Origin: Methanomassiliicoccus sp. UBA345
Lineage (GTDB): Archaea; Thermoplasmatota; Thermoplasmata; Methanomassiliicoccales; Methanomassiliicoccaceae
Length of the DNA stretch: 64,000 bases
Assembly (NCBI GenBank): GCA_002504525.1
Contig: DATD01000026.1
Location: 82,239 to 146,238, forward strand
Direction: 5' to 3'
Shown here: positions 7,532 to 16,061 of the stretch, one piece after another
How positions within the stretch are numbered: the stretch's first letter is position 1
Layout of the letters: each line of letters opens with the position of its first letter
The notes under the pieces: model-generated
Seen by the model: only the letters and a program-made list of their open reading frames with translations
What the model was told of the DNA's origin: nothing
The model's database searches: none
Translations under genes and position numbers: made by a program

Positions 7532-9676
7532 TTGATCTCCGGTAGAGCGAGCGCTGAGCAGGTCTTCGAGATGGGAATCAGGGGAGCGAAGGCGGCCCTG
7601 CAACTTGCCGAGAGCTCGCTGATCGACGCGATCGCCAAGCACGGCGAGGACCACGCGGTCGAATATCCTGAGACCGCTTACGAGCTTCCCGCCGTGTATG
7701 CGTGGGACGGCCGGGAGGTCCATCGGCTCGGGGACATCCGGCCCCTGCTGGACGATTACTCGTCCCGCCTGCGAGGCGAGCCCACGGTGGAGAACGCGCT
7801 CGCCGCGGGCGAGGCGACGATGATCGCTGCTGAGGTCATAGAAGCGCTTCGCTACGCAGAGGACGTGCATCCGTACGAAGGGACCGGATACAGCGGCTTC
7901 ATACCGGACAAGTTGCTGCGCGAGCTCGGAGTGGCGTTGGTGGACGACACCATCCCGGGCGTCGCCGTGCTGGTCGGAAAGGCCCCGGAACCGTCGCAGC
8001 TGGTAAGCATCGTGAGGGACCTGCAGTCCAAGGGCATGCTCATCATCGCCACCTACGATACGATCGATCAGCTTAGGGACGCCGACATCAAGATGGGGCT
8101 CGGCATGATGCTCTATCCCGTCGGAACGGGAACGCAGATCGTCCATGCGCTCAACTTCGCCATTCGCGGGGCGCTTTCCTTCGGCGGAGTGCAACGCGGC
8201 GACCGCGAGACGCTGCGTGCCTACCTAGCCAAGCGCCCGAAGACGTTCGTGCTGCAGTTCGGGCCGCTCGATGACATAATGGTCGGGGCCGGGCTCGCGG
8301 CAATCTTCAACGGCGCTCCGCTGCTGACCGACCAGAACGTGGACGAAGTTCCCGGTGCGTTGGTCAGCGTCTCGCCAGAGAAGATGGTCCAGACCGCCAT
8401 CGAGCTCAGGGACATACGCGTCAAGCTCGCCCCGGTGGACATACCGGTCGCCTACGGGCCAGCGTTCGAAGGAGAGACCGTCAGGAGGCCGGACACCTAC
8501 GTTGAAGCGGGCGGCGCGGCCAAGACGCCTTCCTTCGAACTGCTGCGGCTGCGGCCGGAGGACGAGGTCGAGGACGGACGCATATCGCTCATCGGCAGGG
8601 ACGTGGACGAGATGGATGAAGGCTCATCCACCGCGCTTGCGATCATCGTCGACGTGTACGGCAAGAAGATGGAGGAGGACTTCGAGGGCGTTCTCGAACG
8701 GCGAATCCATCAGTTCGTGAACTACGCCGAGGGCGCGTGGCATACGGGCCAGAGGAACCTGAACTGGGTTCGCCTGAGCCGCTCATCGGTGAATGCCGGC
8801 TTGAGGTTCAAACATTTCGGGAACATCCTCATCACCAAGCTCAAGGAGGAGTTCGGAGGCCTGGTGTCTCGCATCCAGGTCACCATCGTCACTGACGAGG
8901 ATGAGGTCCTAAAGCGGCTGCCCGAGGCGATGGAGGCGTACGGGAGAAGGGACGCCCGGCTGGCCGGGTTGACGGACGAGAGTGTGGACATCTGGTATAC
9001 ATGTTCTTTATGTATGAGCTTCGCCCCGGACCACATATGCGTCATAACGCCGGAGCGCATGGGCTTGTGCGGGGCCATCAACTGGCTTGACGCACGAGCC
9101 TCGAAGGAGATCGCTCCCAGGGGGCCGAACCAGCCCATCGATAAGGGAGAATGCATCGATCTCATCAAAGGGCAGTTCGCTGGCGTCAACGAGGTCGTGT
9201 ACGAGGCGTCGCATCACAAGATTGAACGGTTCAACGCCTACTCGCTGATGGAGGATCCCATGACCTCCTGCGGCTGCTTCGAGGTGATCGTCGCGATGGC
9301 GCCGGACATGCAGTCCGTCGTGGTGGTCAACCGCGAGTACCCGGGCATGATACCACTGGGCATGAAGTTCTCATCCCTGGCCGGCTCGGTGGGCGGCGGC
9401 AGGCAAACGCCAGGTTTCATCGGCGCCGGGAGAAAGTATATAACGAGCAGAAAATTCATCTCTGCTGACGGCGGGCTCCTTCGCATCTCCTGGATGCCCA
9501 AGGAGCTCAAGGAGAACATGCGCGAGGCCTTGGAAGCAAGGGCTCGAGAGCTGGGCGAGCCGGACTTCGTGGACAAGATCGCCGACGAGACGGTCACCAC
9601 CGACGCCGAAGGGCTGATGGAATGGATGGCCAAGGTCGACCACCCCGCACTGCGCATGCCGCCCCTGTTGTCTTGA
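7532..9676 (+). CDS. acsB: Acetyl-CoA synthase, full-length bacterial-type (CODH/ACS beta subunit)
   Basis: Condenses a methyl group from the corrinoid iron-sulfur protein, CO and CoA into acetyl-CoA (or cleaves acetyl-CoA) at the Ni-Ni-[4Fe-4S] A-cluster. All six A-cluster cysteines are present: Cys491, Cys494, Cys503 and Cys513 (spacing x2, x8, x9) and the Cys580-Gly-Cys582 motif. The offsets are identical to those known for the Moorella enzyme (506, 509, 518, 528, 595, 597). At 714 residues it keeps the large N-terminal domain that bacterial ACS uses to dock CO dehydrogenase and that methanogen CdhC (about 470 residues) lacks. TTG start supported by a Shine-Dalgarno site. acsD and acsC follow at 11 and 1 bases, but no CO dehydrogenase gene is in the window. 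Confidence 0.95.
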   Translation: MISGRASAEQVFEMGIRGAKAALQLAESSLIDAIAKHGEDHAVEYPETAYELPAVYAWDGREVHRLGDIRPLLDDYSSRLRGEPTVENALAAGEATMIAAEVIEALRYAEDVHPYEGTGYSGFIPDKLLRELGVALVDDTIPGVAVLVGKAPEPSQLVSIVRDLQSKGMLIIATYDTIDQLRDADIKMGLGMMLYPVGTGTQIVHALNFAIRGALSFGGVQRGDRETLRAYLAKRPKTFVLQFGPLDDIMVGAGLAAIFNGAPLLTDQNVDEVPGALVSVSPEKMVQTAIELRDIRVKLAPVDIPVAYGPAFEGETVRRPDTYVEAGGAAKTPSFELLRLRPEDEVEDGRISLIGRDVDEMDEGSSTALAIIVDVYGKKMEEDFEGVLERRIHQFVNYAEGAWHTGQRNLNWVRLSRSSVNAGLRFKHFGNILITKLKEEFGGLVSRIQVTIVTDEDEVLKRLPEAMEAYGRRDARLAGLTDESVDIWYTCSLCMSFAPDHICVITPERMGLCGAINWLDARASKEIAPRGPNQPIDKGECIDLIKGQFAGVNEVVYEASHHKIERFNAYSLMEDPMTSCGCFEVIVAMAPDMQSVVVVNREYPGMIPLGMKFSSLAGSVGGGRQTPGFIGAGRKYITSRKFISADGGLLRISWMPKELKENMREALEARARELGEPDFVDKIADETVTTDAEGLMEWMAKVDHPALRMPPLLS

Positions 9677-9687
9677 GAGGAATGAAG

Positions 9688-10635
9688 ATGGTTGATGTTC
9701 CCGTACCCAAGGAGAAGTGGTCAGGCAAGATCGGAACGGTAGCCGTGGGCAGTTCGCCCGCGGAGGGTGGCAGCCGCTCGTCCCGGCTCATGCTGGGCGG
9801 CGAGAACGGGATGCCATTCCTGTCCTACGAAGGCCTTGGTCAGAGACAACGCCTGGCCGGGGAGGTCCTCGACTCGATCGATGGCACCCCGGAAATGAGC
9901 ATCGCGCTGTTCGGCGATGCTGTCAACGATCCGGTGGCGTGGGCCCTGAGATGGAAGGAGCTGGGTGCGGACATAATATGCCTGAAGCTGCGCTCTCTCG
10001 ATCCCGAAGGAAAGAACGCTTCGATCGAGGATGCGGTGCAGACCGTCCTCGATGTCCTGAAGGCGGTCGATCTTCCTCTCATCGTTTACGGCTGCGGCAA
10101 CCAGGAGAAGGACGCTCATGCCATGGAAGCGGTGAGCAACGCCTGCGCCGGCGAGAGGGTGCTGCTGGCGAACGCCGAGGAGAACGCCTACAAGAGCATC
10201 TCGGCCGCCGCCACCGCCAACGGGCACGGGCTCATAGCGTTCTCCAATCTGGACGTTAACCTGGCAAAGCAGATGAACATCCTGCTGGCCGATTTCGGGA
10301 CCAAGCTGGACAACGTGGTCATGGACCCGCTCATGGCCGCCCTGGGAATGGGGCTCGAGTACTCGTACTCCGTGAACGAGCGCATCCGCCTCGCCGGGTT
10401 GATGGGCGACCGCATGCTGCAGACGCCGATGTGCTGCGACCTGACCTCGTCATGGGAGACGAGAGAGGCGACCGAAGAGAACGAGGCCTGGGGCGATGCG
10501 ACGGAGAGGGGAGCGTGGTGGGAGGCGACGACCGGTCTGGCCGCGCTGGTCTCGGGCGCCGACCTTCTGATCGTTCGTCACCCGCGCAGCCTGGAGATAC
10601 TGCAGGACGCGATCGCCGAGCTCAGGGGTGAGTAA
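9688..10635 (+). CDS. acsD: Corrinoid iron-sulfur protein, small subunit (CODH/ACS delta)
   Basis: Small subunit of the heterodimeric corrinoid protein that carries the methyl group between the methyltetrahydropterin (or folate) methyltransferase and acetyl-CoA synthase. The 315-residue protein is a TIM-barrel-type CdhD/AcsD with LGADIICLKLRSLDPEGKN, LIVYGCGNQEKD and MDPLMAALGMGLEYSYSVNE. Its length is close to bacterial AcsD and shorter than methanogen CdhD (about 400-430). The frame is open upstream to 9622 inside acsB, but GAGAGG (9675-9680) places the start at the ATG at 9688. It overlaps the possible GTG start of acsC, indicating translational coupling. Confidence 0.93.
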   Translation: MVDVPVPKEKWSGKIGTVAVGSSPAEGGSRSSRLMLGGENGMPFLSYEGLGQRQRLAGEVLDSIDGTPEMSIALFGDAVNDPVAWALRWKELGADIICLKLRSLDPEGKNASIEDAVQTVLDVLKAVDLPLIVYGCGNQEKDAHAMEAVSNACAGERVLLANAEENAYKSISAAATANGHGLIAFSNLDVNLAKQMNILLADFGTKLDNVVMDPLMAALGMGLEYSYSVNERIRLAGLMGDRMLQTPMCCDLTSSWETREATEENEAWGDATERGAWWEATTGLAALVSGADLLIVRHPRSLEILQDAIAELRGE

Positions 10636-10636
10636 G

Positions 10637-11962
10637 ATGGCCACCGCTATAGAGATCTTCAAGCACCTGCCCAAGAAGAACTGCGGCAAGTGCAACTTCC
10701 CCACCTGCCTGGCATTCGCGATGCAGCTTGCGAACCAGAAGGTGAAGCTGTCCGACTGCCCGTTCGTCAGCGAAGAGGCGAAGGCCAAGCTGGAGGCGTC
10801 CTCCGCCCCGCCCATTCGGCTCATCACGATCGGCGACGGCCCGAAAAAGATCGAGCTGGGCGACGAGACCGAGCTGTACCGGCATGAGAAGAAGTTCTTC
10901 CATCCCACCCGCTACGCCATCGTCATCTCGGACCTTGCTACCGACGACGAGGCCGAGGCGAAGCTTCAGAGGGCCCGCGACCTAGTGTTCGACAGGGTGG
11001 GCCAGACGCTCGCCCTGGACATGCTGGCGGTCAGGAACGACTCGAACGATCCGGCCAAGTTCGCGGCCATGGCCTCCCGTGTTTCGAGGTCGGGCCTTCC
11101 CATGGCGCTTATGGCCGACCGGCCGGAGGCGTTCCGCCAGGCGGTCGCCGATGCCCATCTGGCGAGACCGCTGCTGTACGCCGCCACCGCCTCCAACGTC
11201 GGCGAGATGGCCGCCGCCGCGAAGGAGCTGAAGTGCCCGCTGGTGCTGAGATCTGACGATCTGAATGCTCTGGCCGACATGGTCGAGACAGCCAAGAAAG
11301 CCGGAGCGGAGGACCTGATGCTCGATCTTGCGCCTGCAAGGGCGAAGGACGTGGTGGAAAAGAACACCATCGTGCGGAAGAACGCCGTCAAGAAGACCTT
11401 CCGCGGACTGGGCTACCCGATCGTGCTGAACGCCTGCGGCGATGAGCGCGCGGTGCTCAAGGCCATGCTTTCGACCATGAAGTATGGCGGCATCGTGCTG
11501 CTCGACGACCTCGATCCCGCGCACGCGCTGCCGCTGTTCGTCTTGAGGCAGAACATCTACACCGATCCGCAGGTGCCGATCCAGGTGAAGCCGGGCCTGT
11601 ATCCAGTCAACGACCCCGGACCGGACGCTCCGGTGCTGTTCACCACCAACTTCTCCCTGACGTACTTCACGGTGATGGCCGACATCGACAAGGCCAAGGT
11701 CCCGGCGTGGCTGCTGGTGGTCGACACCGAAGGGCTGTCGGTCCTGACCGCGTTCTCGGCCGGCAAGCTGTCGGCTGAAAGCGTGGTCGAGGCGCTCGAT
11801 GAGACGTCGGCGAAGGAGAAGAGCGGCAAGGGCGTTCTGATCATCCCGGGCATGCTGTCCCGCATGTCCGGAAAGCTGCAGGAGCTCAGCGGCCTGAAGG
11901 TCGTGGTCGGACCGAGGGAATCGTCCGGCATACCCAAGATGCTCAAGAGCGGCCAGGTCTAG
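10637..11962 (+). CDS. acsC: Corrinoid iron-sulfur protein, large subunit (CODH/ACS gamma)
   Basis: Binds the corrinoid cofactor and a [4Fe-4S] cluster that keeps cobalt reducible. The N-terminal cluster motif CGKCNFPTC with a fourth cysteine in LSDCPF (Cys16, Cys19, Cys24, Cys41 with the ATG start) is exactly the AcsC/CdhE pattern. The middle is a TIM barrel, and the C-terminal quarter contains VDTEGLSVLTAFSAGKL, part of the B12-binding Rossmann domain. Length 441 agrees with the family. A GTG at 10628 overlapping the acsD stop is an alternative start; the ATG at 10637 is used here. It is the last gene of the acsBDC run. Confidence 0.95.
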   Translation: MATAIEIFKHLPKKNCGKCNFPTCLAFAMQLANQKVKLSDCPFVSEEAKAKLEASSAPPIRLITIGDGPKKIELGDETELYRHEKKFFHPTRYAIVISDLATDDEAEAKLQRARDLVFDRVGQTLALDMLAVRNDSNDPAKFAAMASRVSRSGLPMALMADRPEAFRQAVADAHLARPLLYAATASNVGEMAAAAKELKCPLVLRSDDLNALADMVETAKKAGAEDLMLDLAPARAKDVVEKNTIVRKNAVKKTFRGLGYPIVLNACGDERAVLKAMLSTMKYGGIVLLDDLDPAHALPLFVLRQNIYTDPQVPIQVKPGLYPVNDPGPDAPVLFTTNFSLTYFTVMADIDKAKVPAWLLVVDTEGLSVLTAFSAGKLSAESVVEALDETSAKEKSGKGVLIIPGMLSRMSGKLQELSGLKVVVGPRESSGIPKMLKSGQV

Positions 11963-12276
11963 GTCTGCCCTCGCATCATAGGCGGGGCTCCTTCGCAGAG
12001 GTCGTCAGAACCACGGTGAGCGCCATCATGAGGGCTCATGGGGCAGCCCAACTGGCATCGAACAGCTGAGGGAGTGCATACGAACAACGCTCATCCCGAC
12101 CAATGATGTCCCATTGGCGCGGCTGATGGCTGGCATGGCGAACGGACAGTAATGTGGAATGGGACCGGCCTCAATATCGGCTAACAGCTCGTGATGGACG
12201 CATGCCCGACGCAGGCTGGGACTTGTTCCTCATGCAGCATGGGCCAGGATCAGGGGACGATATTCGATCAATGTGG
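11963..12276. other. Intergenic region between acsC and mscS, no gene seen
   Basis: About 310 bases between two converging genes. Short open frames here have no family resemblance. No tRNA, repeat or clear hairpin was found apart from the minus-strand terminator at its right end. Confidence 0.5.
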
Positions 12277-12289
12277 AAAAATAAAAAAA
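12277..12289 (-). terminator. Oligo-T terminator of the MscS gene
   Basis: Read on the minus strand, the sequence 17-29 bases past the MscS stop is TTTTTTTATTTTT, a typical archaeal T-tract terminator. Confidence 0.6.
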
Positions 12290-12305
12290 GGGAAGGCGGA
12301 AGAGG

Positions 12306-13112
12306 TCACTCTTCCTGTTTGACGATGACATCCATCCGGGGGCGGGGCACGCCCAGACCTTCCCTCTGGAATGCCTCGACCACGCCCTTGCTGAGGTCCC
12401 CGTTGACCGTCCCGTAGTCCGCGTTCTTCACCCACGCCCTCAGGGTCAGTTTGACCTTGGTGTCGTCAAGACCGGTGATCGCTACCGCAGGCGCGGGGTC
12501 CTTCAGCACCAGGGGGTGGCGGGTCATGAGGTCCATGGCCACGGAGATGGCCTTGTCCAGGTCCCCGGCGTAACTGGCGCCGATCGAGACTTCGACCCTC
12601 CGGGTGGGCATGTGGCTGGTGTTGGTGATCGGGCTGCCCCACACGGTCTTGTTGGGAAGGGTGATGAACACGTTGTCACCGGTGACCATCTCCGTGGACA
12701 TGATGCCGATGGCATCGATCCTACCGGAGAAGCCGTTGACGGTGATCCAGTCATCCTTCTTGAAGGGGCGGATCAATGCCAGCCACACGCCGGCAAAGAA
12801 GTTGTTCATGGTATCCTGCAGGCCGAAACCGAGCACCAGGCCGACAATGGCGGACATGGCCAGCAGGGCCGAGCCGGTCTCGAATCCCAACGCTCCGAGG
12901 AAGACCAGTATCAGGACCAGATATAGCAGGATCTTCAGCACACGGGATATGAAACCGACCAGCAGTTCCGGAAGGTGCATCCTGGTCATCACTTTCTTCA
13001 ATACGATCATCAAGACCTTGATGGCCAGGTAGCCGACCACCAAGATGAGGATGGCGATTATCAGCTGCAACCAGCTGATGTTCAGATAGGGGATCATATC
13101 GTTCAAATCCAA
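12306..13112 (-). CDS. mscS: Small-conductance mechanosensitive channel (MscS family)
   Basis: Membrane channel that opens on hypo-osmotic shock. The 268-residue protein has three N-terminal transmembrane helices: residues 13-33, about 55-78, and the pore helix around LLAMSAIVGLVLGFGLQDTM. This is followed by the family's beta domain (PFKKDDWITVNGFSGRIDAI) and an alpha/beta C-terminal vestibule domain ending in PRPRMDVIVKQ. Length and domain order fit the short MscS class. It is a single-gene unit with its own oligo-T terminator. Confidence 0.92.
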   Translation of the reverse strand: MDLNDMIPYLNISWLQLIIAILILVVGYLAIKVLMIVLKKVMTRMHLPELLVGFISRVLKILLYLVLILVFLGALGFETGSALLAMSAIVGLVLGFGLQDTMNNFFAGVWLALIRPFKKDDWITVNGFSGRIDAIGIMSTEMVTGDNVFITLPNKTVWGSPITNTSHMPTRRVEVSIGASYAGDLDKAISVAMDLMTRHPLVLKDPAPAVAITGLDDTKVKLTLRAWVKNADYGTVNGDLSKGVVEAFQREGLGVPRPRMDVIVKQEE

Positions 13113-13253
13113 GATATCCCTCAGACGGCCGGGTAAAAAGACGGCCCTCTAAAATGATTACCCCTTAATTATTGGAATAAAAATGCTCCAGGCGGCGGGG
13201 AGGTCGGACCGAGGGAGTCGTCCGGAATCCGCCGCCCAGGACGCTGGAGCGAG

Positions 13254-14171
13254 CTACTTCCGCATCTTCTCCCTCAATCTGGTGAGCCAGCCCTTGTCCA
13301 TGCGTTCCCTTGAGAAGGCGAGCAGGCCGATGCCGAACCATGCCAGCGCCATTGCCAGTCCGAGGGCGGCGCCCCAACCCGGATCGAACAGATGAGGATT
13401 GGTATAGTGGTCGTACCCGGAGACATCCAGCATCAAAGTGGTCCCGTAGCCCAGCACCAGCGGGTTCGAGTAGATCAGCAGCTTGTACTCCAGCGGTATG
13501 AACTCTGTGACGTTCTGCGCGGTGACGGCCGGATTTATCTCATAAGCGGCCCCTATCCCAAGACCAATGCTCATCTGGCTCAGCAGGGACAGTATGAAGA
13601 AGACCGCTACTGAAGCTACGACCGCCCCGGCCTTCTTGTCGGACAGGGTGGACAGCGTGAGGCCGATGGCGGCGAACACCATCGCGATGAGGAACGGGAA
13701 GACCATGGAGGCGGCCAGGGTGCCGAGGTCTAGCATGGGGACATCCATGAATGAGAACACCACCAGATAGCAGACCAGGGCGATGAGCATGGCCATGATC
13801 ACAACGCTCATCAGGACGAGGAGCTTGCTGGCGTAGAACCGCAGCTTGGAGGTACGGTAGGTGAGCACGTATCGCAGCATGCCCGACTCCTTCTCTCCGG
13901 TCATCGCCAGCGCGGCGATGACGGTGAAGATGATCATGAATATGCCGGCGATGCTCCCCCAATAGTTGGACAAGGCCTCTTTCTGTTTGAGCTCGAGGGA
14001 TGCTTGAGTGACAACGTCTCCGCCGTAGGTCATGCTGTTGACGTAACCACCGCAGGACATCAGAGCGACGATGAACGCTATGCCTGCAAGCGCGATCAGC
14101 AGGATGACAAACATGGGGTCGGTCATGAGCAGGCGGACGTCCTTGCGCAGGTGCGTCGTCAGTTCGCTCAT
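13254..14171 (-). CDS. ABC transporter permease (ABC-2 family)
   Basis: Membrane subunit working with the ATPase encoded just upstream. About 305 residues with six hydrophobic segments, among them FVILLIALAGIAFIVALMSC near the N terminus, IFMIIFTVIAALAMTG, VVIMAMLIALVCYLVVFSF and a final helix LGLAMALAWFGIGLLAF. A large extracytoplasmic loop follows the first segment. The frame is open upstream to 14483, but that part is the shadow of the ATPase gene. The ATG at 14171 overlaps the ATPase stop by four bases (ATGA), the typical coupled start. Confidence 0.85.
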   Translation of the reverse strand: MSELTTHLRKDVRLLMTDPMFVILLIALAGIAFIVALMSCGGYVNSMTYGGDVVTQASLELKQKEALSNYWGSIAGIFMIIFTVIAALAMTGEKESGMLRYVLTYRTSKLRFYASKLLVLMSVVIMAMLIALVCYLVVFSFMDVPMLDLGTLAASMVFPFLIAMVFAAIGLTLSTLSDKKAGAVVASVAVFFILSLLSQMSIGLGIGAAYEINPAVTAQNVTEFIPLEYKLLIYSNPLVLGYGTTLMLDVSGYDHYTNPHLFDPGWGAALGLAMALAWFGIGLLAFSRERMDKGWLTRLREKMRK

Positions 14172-15085
14172 GCCCTCGCCTCCGGCAGGAACACTTCGGC
14201 ATAGAGGTCCTCGGCCTTCCTCTGAGCGATGCCGCAGGCCACGATGCGCCCGCCCACTCCCACCACCTCGGCGACGATGTCCGGGACCTCCTCCTTCGGC
14301 GTTTCGACCAGGAATGACAGTCCGTCCGGCGACTGTGACAGCACCTTCCGTCCGGCCAGGGCCGCGGGCACCGCTCCATCCGCGGTGGCAAGCATGATGC
14401 GGAAGTTGACCGTCGGAACGATGGCGTTGAACTCCTCCTTCTTGATGATGCGACCGGATTTGATGAACAGGATGGAATCGCACAGCTGGTCGATCTCGTT
14501 GAGCTCGTGCGAAGAGAGCAGCATCGCGATCCCTCGGTTCTTGAGCGATCTCATGATGCCCCTCAATTCAAGCATCATGCCCGGATCAAGGCCGGAGAAC
14601 GGTTCATCCATGATGAGCGCCTTGGGGCCGTGCAGCACCGAGCGCGCGATGGCCAAGCGCTGCTTCATCCCCTTGGAGAAGTTGACCACCGGCTCGTCCT
14701 TCCAGCCGTCCAGGCCGAACTCCTTCAGCTCGCGGAGACACGCCTCCTCTGGTTCGGGAATATTGTTCAGGCGGGCGATGTAGAGCATGTTATGGAACGG
14801 CGAGAGGTCCTCGAAGAACGTGGGCCGCTCGGGAACGTAACCGAGCGCCATCCTAGGATCTAGTCCGTTCATGCTGACCTCCCCGCCGTCCTTCGGCTCG
14901 ATGCCCATGATGAGCTTGATCAGGGTGCTCTTCCCCGCTCCGTTCGGCCCCACCAGGCCGCAGATCTCGCCCTCCCTCAGCTCGAAGGAGACGCCGTCGA
15001 GCGCCTGCACGGTCCGAGCGGTGAAGCGGTTCCCATAAGCTTTGGAGAGATCACGTCCCACGAGCACTTCAGTAACGGTAGTCAT
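14168..15085 (-). CDS. ABC transporter ATP-binding protein
   Basis: Cytoplasmic ATPase of an ABC-2 type system. The 305-residue protein has Walker A GPNGAGKST (residues 44-52), the signature FSKGMKQRLAIARSV (the usual SGG is SKG here), Walker B ALIMDEPFSGLDPG and the switch histidine in SSHELNEID. The C-terminal region of about 90 residues is the accessory domain seen in exporter ATPases. It overlaps the upstream gene for an anchored extracytoplasmic protein by 17 bases and the permease by four, forming a three-gene operon of unknown substrate. Confidence 0.92.
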   Translation of the reverse strand: MTTVTEVLVGRDLSKAYGNRFTARTVQALDGVSFELREGEICGLVGPNGAGKSTLIKLIMGIEPKDGGEVSMNGLDPRMALGYVPERPTFFEDLSPFHNMLYIARLNNIPEPEEACLRELKEFGLDGWKDEPVVNFSKGMKQRLAIARSVLHGPKALIMDEPFSGLDPGMMLELRGIMRSLKNRGIAMLLSSHELNEIDQLCDSILFIKSGRIIKKEEFNAIVPTVNFRIMLATADGAVPAALAGRKVLSQSPDGLSFLVETPKEEVPDIVAEVVGVGGRIVACGIAQRKAEDLYAEVFLPEARA

Positions 15086-15992
15086 TATTCCACCCCCCGC
15101 CTGAGGATTTTTCGAAGCCGAACGCGTACCGCTTTCCGTCCGGCCCTATGACCACTGCGTCATATGTCGCCTGCAAGCGCTGCCCCGCATCCATAGGGCC
15201 CAGCTCCAGGTGGACGGGCTTCCCGCCTGTGGTCAGAACGAACGTCTCGTTCAGATAAGTGCTAACCGATTTGGCGTCCCACTTCATTTGGTAAAGCAGA
15301 GAGCGCAACTGGTACTCGCCTTCCGGCATGCCCTCGCCGAGCGAGATGTCCAAGCTCATCGAGAACGAGTAGTCGCCATCGACGGTGCTGATGTCGTGAA
15401 CTGTGCTGATGTTGACGTCAAGGCTATCATAGTAGAACACTGCGGAGTCGTCGAGCAAGAACTTAGTGACATGCCCGTAGGACCACTGCAGCCGAGGATA
15501 CAGCAGGTAGTAGCCGCTGGTGGCATTGGCCCATTTATAGTATATGTTAGAGGGCTCTGTCTCGAGGTTATTGACCAATTCATTGGCGACACGAATCGTA
15601 CCGTTCCATGACATCTCCAGCGGCTCGCCGGTGGAGTTGAACGTTTCGATCGGCAGGTTGGCATACCCACGGTCCCAGGAACGGAACCGATCAAGCAACG
15701 AGGTGTTGGTTACGACCTCGGCAGGGTCCACATCATCCGGTATCCGTATCACATGTACGCCGTTATAATTCGGGTCCATCCAACCACTCAAAGTGAACTG
15801 TATCCCCTCGGTCAGAGGCATCAATTTGAAAGTGACATCTTCGGCGCTGGTGTACACGTCCTTGTCGGTGCGCACCGCGATGTAGGCGATCCGGCTCTGC
15901 TGCACCGAGCCATAGACGAGCGATGCGAACAGCGCCACTCCCACGATCATCACCACGACAATGATGGCCAGATATTTTTTCTTCAGACGAAT
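15069..15992 (-). CDS. Membrane-anchored extracytoplasmic protein of the ABC operon
   Basis: A protein of about 300 residues with one N-terminal hydrophobic segment (AIIVVVMIVGVALFASLVYG), then an extracytoplasmic domain rich in beta strands and aromatic residues. No family is recognised. The annotated-style GTG at 15956 would cut away the positive end of the anchor. In frame upstream, RLKKKYL follows an ATT codon at 15992 that is preceded by GGTGAGG at good spacing, and a stop lies just before it. I extend the gene to that ATT; the alternative is a CTG three codons later, or the GTG. It overlaps the ATPase gene and probably acts as the outer or sensing part of that transporter. Confidence 0.6.
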   Translation of the reverse strand: MRLKKKYLAIIVVVMIVGVALFASLVYGSVQQSRIAYIAVRTDKDVYTSAEDVTFKLMPLTEGIQFTLSGWMDPNYNGVHVIRIPDDVDPAEVVTNTSLLDRFRSWDRGYANLPIETFNSTGEPLEMSWNGTIRVANELVNNLETEPSNIYYKWANATSGYYLLYPRLQWSYGHVTKFLLDDSAVFYYDSLDVNISTVHDISTVDGDYSFSMSLDISLGEGMPEGEYQLRSLLYQMKWDAKSVSTYLNETFVLTTGGKPVHLELGPMDAGQRLQATYDAVVIGPDGKRYAFGFEKSSGGGWNNDYRY

Positions 15993-16027
15993 GGACCCTC
16001 ACCCTGCTATGGGGATGCATCGCTGGG

Positions 16028-16037
16028 ACATATATGT
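16028..16037 (-). promoter_or_regulatory. TATA element of the anchored-protein/ABC operon
   Basis: ACATATATGT (16028-16037), a perfect 10-bp palindrome, lies about 25 bases before the expected start site and roughly 40 bases before the proposed ATT codon. Located between cooC and the operon, on the shared strand. Confidence 0.45.
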
Positions 16038-16061
16038 TCCGAGCTGAATGTTACTAGCGGA

